Source: Dactylorhiza incarnata (taxonomy: Eukaryota > Streptophyta > Magnoliopsida > Asparagales > Orchidaceae). Taken from it: DNA of 64,000 nt. The stretch's first letter is position 1; every line of letters starts with the position of its first letter. Under the pieces are notes generated by a model that was not told the DNA's origin, did no database searches, and worked only from the letters and a program-made list of their open reading frames with translations. Location of the stretch: assembly GCA_033032865.1 (NCBI GenBank), contig JAWHQI010000099.1, forward strand, positions 6,341,501-6,405,500, in the 5' to 3' direction. Of the stretch, positions 42,391-54,070 are shown one piece after another. The position numbers were made by a program, and so were the translations under genes.

Positions 42391-43526
42391 ATCTGCCAGT
42401 GTAGGCTCATCTGGAAGAACAACAGAGAAAAAGGAAGGAGGGAGGAAGAAGAAGAAAAGTTTCCTCGCCAACAACCAAGAGGAACACCACAACATAATCC
42501 TAATAAGTCTAGGGTCATAAATAAAGCAGCCTGGGGTCAGGTATAACAACCCCCTCATAAAAAAAATTATTTATAAGGCAGCCACAATTAGAGTATAGGT
42601 ATATGTATATAAGGCAGCCCCCAATTTAGAATATATAAACAGCAGCCACCAACCCTTAGTTTCCCACGAAAAGAAAGGGACCTACCAACTAATTATAACC
42701 TGGAAGGACAACCAGCAGCCCCCAACCCTGCCATTCTCTAAATAAAAAGAACGAAACAAGCAGCCACCAGCCCTAGCATAAATCCAGGATTTTGCTGACA
42801 TAAAACAAAAAAATATCTGCTAGCATCACTCCAAAGGATCAGGGCCACAATTGGTAAAGCAATGGAAGAATGCTGAAGGGGAGCAGAAGGAAGAGTTTTC
42901 TTACCTTTAATTCAACCGGCGATCCGCCGGATCGCGCTGAGCAGGGAGAGAGAGTTGCCCGGAACCCTAGACCCGACAACGAAGACGAGCCCTAGCAACC
43001 TCCAACACTCCTCCGACGAAGAACTCGATGAGCCCTCCAATTTCCCGCACCGGCGAGAGCTCCGGCCACCTCCACCCCCGCAAAACTCTTCTGGCGAACC
43101 CTAACTCCGCCCTTCTCACTCTCTCTCTCTCGAATGGGGTTCACGGAAAAAAGAAAGGAAATTAGAAATATATGGCTGGTTGCCTAGGGAGAAAAGGGGA
43201 GTTTCCAAAATAAAGACCACCGATTCTAGCTGGATCCCACTTCAAGCCTAAGCCAAATTTATTTGCAGATTTCATAAAAGTTTATATTTACACATATACA
43301 TATTTTTTTTTCTTTATAAGGATATATATGTATATTTTAGAAGAATATGCACTTATATAAATTTTATATGAATTTATTGTATAAGTTTATACAGAATTTA
43401 TAAGGATATCGAACGCGACCTCGCGAACACCCGAGACGGACCAGGGCAACGCACCTACGACGGTAACGCCCTTGCTACGACTGAATTAACGATTTAAATA
43501 AAAATCAAAATTGCTGGGGCGTTATA

Positions 43527-43543
43527 GCCACCCCTCCTACAAG
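43527..43543 (-). other. Polypurine tract of the gypsy element
   Basis: The minus strand reads TTGTAGGAGGGGTGGC immediately before TATAACGCCCC. Confidence 0.7.
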
Positions 43544-43617
43544 AAAGTTTCGCTCCGAAACTTGCAACAACAATACCAAACAAGAAAAACTCAAAAGGCG
43601 AAGACTTACCGGGGATA

Positions 43618-46600
43618 CTAGCCGAAAAGATGAGGATAGGACTCCCTCATTGCTGACTCTAGCTCCCAGGTCGCACCCCGAACATCCTGATTACTCCAGA
43701 GAACTTTCACCAAAGTAACTGACTTTCTTCGCAATACCCGATCTTGCTTCTCCAAAATACGAACAGGCTGCCCTACATACCTGGGGTCCATCTTATGGCT
43801 CTTCCCAAACCTTTTAACACCTACCATCGGGGACACCTTCAGGAACACCAATCCCCCACCGCAAATTCCAAATCACTCCTACGCCGATTGGCGTACTTCT
43901 CGTAGCGCTCCTGAGCCACTCAAAGCTTCTCACGGATCTGCGTCACAGCAACGCTCATCTCTTCCAAAGCCTCAGGACCCAAGACTGGCTTCTCGCCCAC
44001 TTTAGCCCAAAATAGGGGAGTCCGACATCGCCTCCCATACAGAGCCTCAAAAGGAGCCATCTGCAAGCTCTCCTGATAACTGTTATTGTACGCAAACTCC
44101 ATAAGCCCAAGGCGTTCATCCCAAGCTCCTCCGTGCTCCAAAATATAACACCGGATCATATCCTCCACGATCTGATTTACCCTTTCCATATGCACATTCG
44201 TCTGCGGGTGATAAGTTGTAGAATACCTGAGATCTGCGCCTAGAGCCCCTTGCAGACTCTGCCAAAAAACGGGAGGTGTACCTGGAATCCCGATCGGACA
44301 CAATGCTCGCGGGCACTCCATGTAGTCTAAAGACCTCCTGCACATACAAAGACACAATCTTCTCCATCGAATAGTCAGTCTTGTACGGCACGAAATGAGC
44401 ACACTTGGTCAACCTATCCACGATCACCCACACTGCATCATGTCCCCGAGGGGATCTCGGTAATCTAGTAATAAAATACATGGAGATACTCTTCCATTTC
44501 CACAAAGGGATATCCAACGGTGTCAACTTGCCCCCGGGTCTCCTATGATCCGCCTTGATGCGCTGGCAAGTGAAACACTGCGCTACAAATCTCGCAATAT
44601 CGCCCTTCATGCCTGACCACCACACGATCTGCTTCAAATCGCGATACATCTTCGTAGAACCAGGATGATAAGCAGGATTAGAACCATGAGCTTCCTCGAC
44701 AATCTTTGCTCGAATCTCCTCCACAGCGGGTATGCAAAGCCTGCCACGATACCTCAGGGTACCCTCAACGTCGATCGAGAAATCCGACAACTCATCCCTC
44801 TCCGCTCTACCCCGGAGATGCTGCAAGTCTGGATCATCCTTCTGATGCAACTTTGTCAAAGCAATCCAGGACGGCTCTTCAACCTCCATACAAGACGGTT
44901 CACCCCTGGGCTTCACCACGATACTCATCAAAAGGAACTCCTCAACTAGAGACTGCACTGAGAGTCCGAAAACAGAAGCTGACTTCCTGCTCAGGGAATC
45001 CGCCACTACATTTGCCTTGCTGGGGTGATAGAGGATCTCTATGTTATAATCGGCCACGTACTCCATCCACCGACGCTGGCGCAGGTTCAGCTCTTGCTGA
45101 GAAAACACGTAGATTAGGCTCTTGTGGTCTGAATAAATCTTGCACACCACCCCATACAAAAGATGCCTCCACAGCTTCAGGGCATAAATCACCGCAGCAA
45201 ACTCTAAATCGTGCGTCGGGTAGTTCCGCTCATGAACCTTTAGCTGCCTCGACCCATACACAATGACCTTGCCCTCTTGCATGAGGACGCACCCAAGGTC
45301 TATCCGCGACGCATCAACATACACCTGAAACTCCACTCCCTCGACAGGGAGAGCCAAAACTAGGGTGGAACACAGTCTTCTCTTTAATTCCTGAAAAGCC
45401 TCCTCGCACTGCTCGCTCCAATCGAAAGCTGCTCCCTTCCGCGTCAACCTAGTCAGAGGCGCGGAAATACTTGAGAACCCTTCCACAAACCTTCGATAAT
45501 AACCTGCTAAACCCAAGAAACTCCGGATTTCCTTAGGCGACGCCGATTTCTTCCAGTCCAAAACAGCAGCGATCTTTGATGGGTCCATGGAGATGTCACC
45601 CTTGCTCACCACGTGACCCAAGAAGGAGACTTGCGAAAGCCAGAACTCGCATTTGCTCAGCTTGGCATATAGCTTGTGCGCCCTCAAGGTAGACATCACC
45701 AGACGCAAATGCCGAGCATGCTCCTCTTCACTTGAAGAATAGACCAGCACATCATCAATAAAAACCACTACAAACTGGTCCAGATAGTCTCGGAATACCC
45801 TGTCCATCAGATCCATGAAAGCAGAGGGCACATTAGTCAGCCCAAATGACATCACCAGGAGCTCAAAATGTCCATAACGTGACCGGAAAGCGGTTCGCGG
45901 AACGTCTGAGTCGCGAATCCTCAACTGATGGTAATCGGACCGAAGGTCAATCTCCGAGAACACGCAGCTACCCTGCAACTGGTCGAACAAGTCATCAATC
46001 CGCGACAACGGATACCTGTTTTTGATAGTGACCTTGTTCAACTCTCTGTAATCGATGCATAGCCTCATCGACCCATCCTTCTTCTTCACGAACAGCGGCG
46101 CACCCCAAGGCGACAAACTCGGCCTAATAAAACCAAGCTGCAGTAGCTCATCCAACTGAGTGCGCAGCTCCTTCAACTTCCGTGGTGCCATACGGTAGGG
46201 TGCCTTTGCAATAGGGCGGGTACCAGGCTCCAGATCTAACACAAACTCCACTTCTCGCTCAGGTGGAAGACCGGGAAGGTTGTCGGGAAAAACGTCCGGG
46301 GTACTCCCGCACCACAGGAATATCTTCGACACAAGACGATGATGCGCAAGACGCAAGTAGAACTGAAACAAAGCAGACACGACCCTCAAACTCCGCCAAG
46401 GCCCGGGCACAGACCACCGACAAGACTGAGGAAGTTTGACGCGGGAAGCCAAACACGCTCCTGGGCTAGCCATCATCCATCAGGAAATCTAGGCGCTTAT
46501 CCCTGCACTGGATCACATCGTCGTAACGGGCTAGCCAATCCATGCCCAAGATCATGTCGAAATCCTCCAAGTTGATTACCTTCAAGTCTGCAAAGCCCAA

Positions 46601-46834
46601 AAATCCACCCAAAACAACCGGACACTGCCTCACGCACAGATATGACACCACCGAATCTCCGGACGGGTACTTGACACAAAACGGCTCATCAGCTCGCTCC
46701 AAAGCCCAGCGATGCCGATTAACAAACTTCTTAGCCATGAAAGAGTGAGTGGCACCAGAGTCAAAAAGAACGTGCGCCCAACCATCTCGAACCTTAAACT
46801 CACCTAACAAAGCAGTATATACACCCGACAACAC
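43618..46834 (-). pseudogene. pol: Gypsy pol: protease, RT, RNase H, integrase, chromodomain-like end
   Basis: Reading leftward. The aspartic protease has VLFDSGATHSF and MILGMDWL. After frameshifts near 46470 and 46300, a long RT block runs from [16 protein letters not shown] to FIDDVLVYS, with both catalytic Asp present. RNase H has FQVYVDAS and YSDHKSLIY. The integrase has the HHCC zinc region ([10 protein letters not shown] and CFTCQR) and core [10 protein letters not shown]; it is broken by a frameshift near 44280 and continues as [14 protein letters not shown] and MEFAYNNSYQ. A stop lies near 43918 and a frameshift near 43850 before the C-terminal KVLWSNQDVRGATWELE, which resembles a chromodomain. 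gag is missing. The polyprotein cannot be made. Confidence 0.9.
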
Positions 46835-47453
46835 AAGGATGAGGCATTAATATAGCGACTAATTTATCACACAAAGATTGGACTACAACGAGAACGAGGA
46901 TGAACCTGACACAAACAACCTGTTAAGACTGGACTCAAACCTCAAGGAAAGGGATACATACAAATACTTGCTCTTGCTACTGCTTTTTCTCTGGGAAAGG
47001 TAAATACATAATATTTCGCTACACTCGGGATGGTACACCATCCATTACCTCTCGTGCACCTCTCCCGTATTCATATAAACTTAGCATCATACTTTTGAAA
47101 TCATGAGTGTACAAGTGTCATCGTGTAGATCTCTAGCTTGGCACGTGTGCTTATGCAATGTTATGTTATGCATGCAGTGCTATGCAAACTAAGAAAAATG
47201 CCTTAATGCATGTTATGAGCGGCGTACACATGCGATCTTATGCATCCCATACTACATATTATCGCATGCAACGAAAAAGAAAATCTAATGGACACGCATA
47301 CGACCTACGTTATGCATCCCATACTACATAACAGTCGCATGTTGTCACCTATGAGGATCCATATACAGACACATATTATGCATCCCATACTACATAATAT
47401 GCCCCGTATACTTCTTTCATGCTTATGAGTAATATTTAGCCAAGTGGTGGCGG
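46835..47453. other. Junction region with repeated catcccatactacata
   Basis: gag, the primer-binding site and the inner part of the 5' LTR would be expected here, but about 0.6 kb of other sequence is present. The block ttatgcatcccatactacat occurs at about 47231, 47311 and 47377. The junction to the LTR fragment reads atatttagccaag then tggtggcgg, both of which occur in the other LTR but about 370 bp apart, so a deletion or exchange created it. No gene seen. Confidence 0.55.
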
Positions 47454-48654
47454 ACCCAAACAATGTCACTATCCACTCACATAAAGGGGACGTTCACCCC
47501 AAATAAAAAGGCGTCGTGGTGGAGGTCTCATTGTCCTACCCACCACTATTAAAAGAACTACGATGGAGGACCCCATTGTTCCCTTTACCCATCATTCCAG
47601 TTCAAACAAGTCCATCAATATTTAGCCAAGTAAATATGCAGAATTAGCCAAGTAATTATGAGTAATATGCATAATTTTTTTGCAAGTAACGAAACCCAAC
47701 AAAAGTGAAGCAAATCAGCCCCTTAGGAAAAGCATAGCAGCAACCCTTATTTAGACAAGGGAAAAAGATAAAGGCAACCCAAAAGAACAAAAATAACCCA
47801 AGGATCCAACTGCAGCCGCCCCAAACCAAATTTTATAAGGCAACCCCCTAATAGAATATCATAGCAGCAACCCCCATTTAAGGAAAGAAGGTAAAAGCAG
47901 CCCAAAAATGAATTCACAAAGCAGCAGCCCCCACAATTAGACAAAAGCAAGGAGCAGCCCCAAAATGAATTCACAAAGCAGCAACCCCCACAATTAATAC
48001 GAAACAAGCACATATCTGCCAGTATAGGCTCAACCGGAAGAACAACAGAGAAAAAGGAAGGAGGGAGGAAGAAGCAGAAAAGTTTCCTTGCCAACAACCA
48101 AGAGGAACACCACAACATAATCCTAATAAGTCTAGGGTCATAAATAAAGCAGCCTGGGGTCAGGTATAACAACCCCCTCATATAAAAATTATTTATAAGG
48201 CAGCCCCAATTAGAGTATATGTATATGTATATAAGACATCCCCCAATTTAGAATATATAAACAGCAGCCACCAGCCCTTAGTTTCCCATGAAAAGAAAGG
48301 GACCTACCAACTAATTATAACCTGGAAGGACAACCAGCAGCCCCCAATCCTGCCATTCTCTAAATAAAAAGAACGAAACAAGCAGCCACCAGCCCTAGCA
48401 TAAATCCAGGATTTTGCTGACATAAAACAAAAAAAAAAATCTGCTAGCATCACTCCAAAGGATCAGGGCCACAATTGGTAAAGCAATGAAAGAATGCTGA
48501 AGGGGAGGAGAAGGAAGAGTTTTCTTGCCTTTAATTGAACCGGCGATCCGCCGGATCGCGCTGAGCAGGGAGAGAGAGCTGCCCGGAACCCTAGACCAGA
48601 CAACGAAGACGAGCCCTGGCAACCTCCAACACTCCTCCGACGAAGAACTCGACG
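47454..48654 (-). repeat. Gypsy 5' LTR fragment with copia empty site
   Basis: It matches 36640-36901 joined to 42013-43020. At 47688-47700 it reads acgaaacccaac with a single AAACC, the pre-insertion state of the copia site. It ends where the LARD-like LTR begins (tgtaag at 48655). Confidence 0.88.
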
Positions 48655-50909
48655 TGTAAGATCTCTTTTTCCAAAACCCGTTCGGGTACTTGAAAACTCG
48701 AACCTCTCCCGCATCGCACGGTTGAGGTGGATCTTCGCCCAGAATCGCTGCCTCGCGGTGTCGCCAACACTCGGGTTGACCAACACCGCTTAGCACCAAC
48801 CCTGCCGGTTATACGATCATAAGTAAAATATGCCAAAGAAGTAAGAACAGAAGAAAAGGCATGTCCACAGTGTCACAACATCATATATATATATATGTAA
48901 TGAAAACAGCAGTCCAAAAGAGAAGTACAAGCAAAAAGGGGCTTATGCCCGATACATAACCAAAATAATGTACTATCTCTCTCTCACTACAACATGAGGA
49001 AGACTACATCAAAACTCTCAAAAGTGCGGAAGACTAGCTATCTAATCATCAACCTGTGGCGTCGTGGTAGTGCGTTGCATCTGCTGCTCAGGTCCTGCCA
49101 TCTCGTCCTGCTGCGCGCGGAACAATTCCATCTCCTCGGACTCCTGCGGTCACATCGACCGTTAGTCATAAAGATTAAGCCGTTTTGTCCTCGCCTCCCC
49201 CACGACTCCTAGGCACCGAGCGGGAGGAAGAAGCGGAGGACAAACAAGGGGTAAACAAGAAGGTGGTGGCATGGCATTACTCTAGCAGGTATAAGTAAAG
49301 CAGTAAAATCTAGCTAGCAGTATAGTGCATGTATAAGGAAGTAATGTAGAGCAATGAAGTAAGCAGTAAATAGAAAGAAAAGCAATGCAGTAAGTAAATC
49401 TAAACTACCATCACAGATTCGTACCTTAACTTATATGAACGCCCATACGACATATAAGTAAAGATGTCCAGGAAACCCATCATATAAAAGAGCCCATACT
49501 AATTTATATGATGGGGGTATGCTATGTGTATGTTATGTTATGCTATGGTTATGATGTTTTAATGAATTTATGCAATTTGACTCACCCACACGACTCTATG
49601 TTCACAGACCTTTATAGTTCCCAATTTGTTTGAAAGGAAGCCAACTTTTCGGGTATCGACCGTCGTGGCTCACGGTGGCAGTGGATCGGGCACTCCATAT
49701 ACTAGGCGGGTATGGTCACTACCAAGCCTAGACCTCATGTACGCCTAAACGCTAATAACACAACAACGGAGCTCCTGCGTACTCTTGCTGGAATCCACCA
49801 GACTTTAAGGTCGGGGTGGGTTATTAGGGATTGTCCTCCAGACCGCGGTATTCAAACTTACCGGCCCTCTAAACCTCACCCTCACCCGAGTCAACGTACT
49901 ACCGTCGGTGACACGACTAGCCTAGTACCGAAGACTCGCCACTATTTGAATAAGTAATAGGTGTTAACCTGTCCACCCGAGCTTCCAGCTCAGGGACTAA
50001 CACACCAGCTGATCCAACCCACCTCCTTCACTGAGGAGATCCATACCAGTCTGCATATCCAATTAGGCTACTTTTGCCTACAATTTAGTTCGTGTTATAT
50101 TTAGAGTGAATCTTGGACTTCCCGCGGTGTACTCCGTAAGGGGCCCCTAACGGTACTACAGATCAATGGGCTCAACCCCACAATCCTCTTCAAGATAATT
50201 ATTTTAGTTGATGGATAACACTTGGTTCACCCTTAATAATTTCATATAGTAAAGTGATTTAGCTCATCCCCCCGTCCCACTCAATTGGTTGGACGTACCT
50301 CCTTTCCTTCTACAATGACCTCAGCACAACCTCACAACTATCCCTAGAATTGACCCTCCTTGAATCCTGGTGGGCTATATCTCATTTACTGATTGGGTAT
50401 AACACCTACCCACTACTTAGGGATCTAAATTGTCAAAAAGTCCAAATTCTGTTTTTACTAAACGCAGTCCACCAAATTCAGTTTTTACTAAACGCAGTCC
50501 ACCAATTTGAACTATCCCTCAACCCCATAAGGGAATTCCTCTAAAAACTCATCTCCAGGGTCTGGAATAATTATCCTAGGCTCCCACTGACCTCAATAGG
50601 CTAAGTTACAATTTCCATACTTTTCCATATTAAATTGGTATTTAATATAATTTAAAGTAGTTAAGGCCTTAAGCCAAATTACACATGAACTACCCTCAAA
50701 AAGATTCATCATGCTACATGAGAATTATCAGTAAGGTAATATTCCATATAATGGTGTTTCACTGAGTATCATGACCCTAGGATGTCATTTGGCCTACCAT
50801 ATCATCATAATTGTATAATTACCAAAATGCCACTATAATTAGGAAAAATAGTAATTCACTTCTGAAAATTCCACAAAAATTACCAAGTGCTCCTATGGGT
50901 ACCTAGAGG

Positions 50910-51580
50910 CCTCTGCAAAATTATTGTGGCAATACCATGTGATTTGATATTTTAAAATGACTACACGTCCAAAGGTGGCAATTATCAATTTCTACATGAG
51001 TTATAAGGAATATAAATCTACAAGCTTCCAATCTTTTATCATGGGCTCATATTGACCTAAAATAACAGATTCCAAAGTATCATAGCATTGCCCTATGATT
51101 TGGTATTTTAAATGGATTAAATTCTCAAGTGGTGTAAAATCCAATTTCTACATAAGGTATAAGAAATAGAAATCTACAACCTCTCAAACATTTATCATGA
51201 GCACATGTTTGCATAAATTGACAGATTCCCAAGTATCATAACATTGCCCTATGATTTGGTATTTTAAATGGATTAAATTCTCAAGTGGTGTAAAATCCAA
51301 TTTCTACATAAAGTACAAGAAATACAATTCCAAAAGCTTCCAAACAATTATCATGGTTATAGGTTAACCTAAATTCACAGATCACCAAGTATCATGACAA
51401 AGCCCTATGATTTGATATTTTAATAAGATTAAATACTCAAGTGATGTAAATCTCAATTTCTACATGAAATATATGAAATACAATTCCAATAGCTTCCAAG
51501 AAACTATCATGGGTATATAATAGCATTGAATGACAGTTAACCAAATATCACATTTTTGTCCCATGATTTGATATTTTTCA
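50910..51580. repeat. About 155-bp tandem repeat, five degenerate units
   Basis: The block acagattccaaagtatcat followed by ccctatgatttggtatttt recurs at about 51065, 51221, 51378 and 51532, with an earlier diverged unit near 50917. The break in the other LTR (59794) falls inside the first unit. Confidence 0.8.
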
Positions 51581-53267
51581 AAAATAAATTCCCTTAAGCT
51601 AGCAAGTACTTAAAATTTCCTACACAAGGAATGAAACTTCAATAAATTATAACAAAATTACTATAGCACAATTTCATCCCTAATCAGCCACTGATGGAGT
51701 TTCAACACCATACAAGGTCCTATGACCATGCATTTCAATTTATTAAGGAAAGGGGTGGCTATTTTATTTATTAGGTAGAAAATACTTAAATGCCTCTAAA
51801 ATTCCCACTTAAATTTCCTAAGACATTTTATGCCTTTAAAATCATATCCTCAAAGTTCAGAGCCAAGGCTAGAACATTTGGCCCTATGTCCTTCACAAAT
51901 CTCACTTGGCACCCTTAAGGATTCACCCTTAGGGTTTTAGGTCACCCCACCTTAATGTCTCCAAATAGATAATTAGGGTGTGACACTAGCATATGCATAG
52001 CTATACCCACATAACCAACAAGATGGGAGGAGGCTAGCACACTCAACTCCTCAAATTGATTCAAACCCTACTTTGACCCCTTAAAGGTCCTCATTAGGGT
52101 TTCCAACTTTCCATATCAAATCAACTCCAAATGGAGTGAAAGTTTAGGTAGTCACCACACACATATAAAAGAGCCATCCACCAATGTTTGATGTCATTTG
52201 GACATCATATGCTCCAAAAATCAACTTAATTTAAAAATACTAACTACCAAAATAACCCTAGGTAAACGTGACCACCAAGGGCTGCCCCTTTGGCAGGGGG
52301 TGCCCCTAGGGTATACCAACCCATGGTTAAAAGCACAGCTCCAAAGATGGAGGGGTTTGACCTAGGCAATTTTTCTAATGGACTGACCTAGTGTAAGACC
52401 AGTCCTAGTAAAACAGCTCCCTAGGGAGCTGTATGTCACCAAATGACCTAAACTCAAGGCCAAATGAAAGATAAGACCAAGGCCTACAACTTTCATGTTG
52501 GGCACTTTTTCTAGTTCAGCCCTTAAGAGGCCCTAATTTCTGTTTGAAGATGACTGAATATTTGAGGCAGAAAAGCTACTATAAAACATTTAATAAATGC
52601 AGGGAATAAAAGATCAGCACGGATCTTGACGCAAATCGAAGGGCAGCAACTCATCTTCCTCCTTGAGCCGACGGCCAGGATTCAACCGTGCTGGGCCGAT
52701 TTCCTTCCTCCTTTCCCGGCCACCTGGTGGCCATCACGGCCGGCCACCACCGCCACCACCTTCGTGGTGGTCGGGGCTATGACTCTCGGCCACATGGCGG
52801 CCGGAGGAGGCGTTTCCCGGCGGTCCTGGGTGTCACAAATCGAGCCGAAATCCATGGATTTCGGAAATGGATCCGGGCTCAATTGAGCCCGATTCTTCAG
52901 CATTAAGAGATGGGAAGCTAGCACGAGGGGAGGGGAGGAGAAACGAACACTTGTTGGCGCGTGGCGGCGGCTCCGGCGGCGGCTGGCCATGGAAGTGCTC
53001 AGCTCCGGCAATCCTGCTCCCGATCCCGATTCTCCAGCTACAGCTCTGCTCCAAGGCTCGTTCCCGTCCGCTTTCTCCCTTCTGAAGCTGATGGAGTGGT
53101 CGAAATGAAGTGGGGAGGCCTCTACATGCTGTTTTGAACCTTGGCCTCCTCGGAATCTCCCATGGCTGCCACCCTCCTGCACCAGCTGGTTCATTGCTTC
53201 CACCTGGGTCAAGCTCAGACCCACAGCAATCAGGGGAGGGTCCAAGACTGATTGGGGGAGGAGTGTA

Positions 53268-53269
<2 letters not shown>

Positions 53270-53302
<33 letters not shown>
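53270..53302. repeat. Run of 33 G
   Basis: Uninterrupted poly-G on the plus strand. It could form G-quadruplexes, and it is also a typical site of sequencing or assembly length error. Confidence 0.95.
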
Positions 53303-53303
<1 letters not shown>

Positions 53304-53479
53304 ATTGCTTTATGCTTTAAACTTTATGCTTTTTGATTAACCTTTTGGTCCCCCCTCCATTTGATTAATCAAGCCATAGTTTAGGGTTCAGTCCAAGGCT
53401 GATATGGCTTGACTTAGGTCCATGGGTAGGGTTAATTGATTGGTGTTGGGGTCACATTCAATTTAAGCTTGGAATTCAC

Positions 53480-53960
53480 TTTAAAGGGCAAGGTTGACCA
53501 TGGTTGACTTTGGTCAACCAAGGTGGGTGGGTTGAACCCACTTGGGGGTCATGGGTCCCTTAACATCACCCAACATAGGTTAGGCCATGGTGGGGCTCCA
53601 ATTGGTTCAATTTAATCAAAGGGTGTGGATTTGACCAAAATTGGGTAAAGTTTGACTTTGGTCAATTGGTCCCACCATGATGGGGCTTTTGGGTCCAATG
53701 AGTTCCTTAAGGTGTTTAGAGTGTGGTGGTAAGGTCAATTTGAACATTTGAGGGTCAATTGAACCCTAATTGACTTTGTTTTGTTAATGTTGACCTAATG
53801 TTGACTTTGGTCAATTTCATGCAATTGGGTCCCACCCAAGTGCAATTCTCAAGGCAATGGTCTTCCTTAGTGGTTAGGGTGGTATGGGGGAGGTCAATTT
53901 GGTGAATTGAGGGTCAATTGGCCTAAGGGAGTGGTATTGGGCTATGTTGATTTTGTGCCC
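53480..53960. repeat. TTGAC-rich repeat, about 149-bp period
   Basis: TTGACTTTGGTCAA, an inverted pair of TTGAC cores (W-box motif), occurs at 53504, 53652 and 53801, 148 and 149 bp apart, with many single TTGAC/GTCAA copies between. Confidence 0.8.
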
Positions 53961-54070
53961 TTGGTGTGCACTTAGCACACTCCACTTGGCCCAAGGGCCT
54001 TAGTGGCCACTCTGCACACCACCCATGCCCTAACACCATCTAGGGGTCTAGAAGGATTGGAGATGTTACA

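Larger units (their letters stand above)
34428..43526 (-). repeat. Gypsy 3' LTR, about 4 kb, interrupted by copia
   Basis: The plus strand starts tgtaacacctcccc, within the outer copia gag, and ends ttgctggggcgttata. Excluding the nested copia element and one TSD it is about 3.98 kb. The part around 36640-36901 and 42013-43020 matches 47454-48654. It includes a 63-bp repeat (36448-36699) and a 57-bp repeat (about 42226-42390). ORFs in it are repeat translations. Confidence 0.8.
34428..48654 (-). mobile_element. Chromovirus-like gypsy element, degraded
   Basis: The 3' LTR (34428-43526, interrupted by a copia element) is followed by a polypurine tract and a minus-strand pol (43618-46834). The 5' side is a partial LTR at 47454-48654, cut by the LARD-like element. 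Coding-strand LTR ends are TATAACGCCCC (probably mutated from TGTAACGCCCC) and GGTGTTACA. gag, the primer-binding site and the inner end of the 5' LTR are missing between 46835 and 47453. The C-terminal chromodomain-like segment of the integrase suggests a chromovirus such as the Tekay/Del clade (inference). Confidence 0.8.
48655..54070 (-). repeat. LARD-like 3' LTR
   Basis: Its left half matches 57376-59794. The rest has no second copy here, so its right boundary rests on the TGTAACATC start and the adjacent pol-like remnant. It contains an approximately 155-bp repeat (about 50910-51580), a GC-rich block (52620-53250), a run of 33 G (53270-53302) and a TTGAC-rich segment (53480-53960). Short ORFs are not supported as genes. 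Confidence 0.65.

Noticed and set aside
42010..42558. Cys-rich minus-strand ORF with NCGGCCFVNSF repeats
   Set aside because: It arises from the 57-bp LTR repeat and occurs in both LTR copies with different unit number.
44665..45266. Plus-strand ORFs opposite the gypsy RT
   Set aside because: They are shadows of the conserved pol frame on the minus strand.
48655..51984. LTR ending at agggtgtgaca near 51984
   Set aside because: It has a plausible terminal sequence, but no polypurine tract follows, while 54070 has the TGTAACATC start beside a pol-like remnant. Kept only as an alternative.
52626..53245. ORFs up to 187 codons in the GC-rich block of the LARD LTR
   Set aside because: Several frames on both strands are open in the same GC-rich DNA; no recognised domain.
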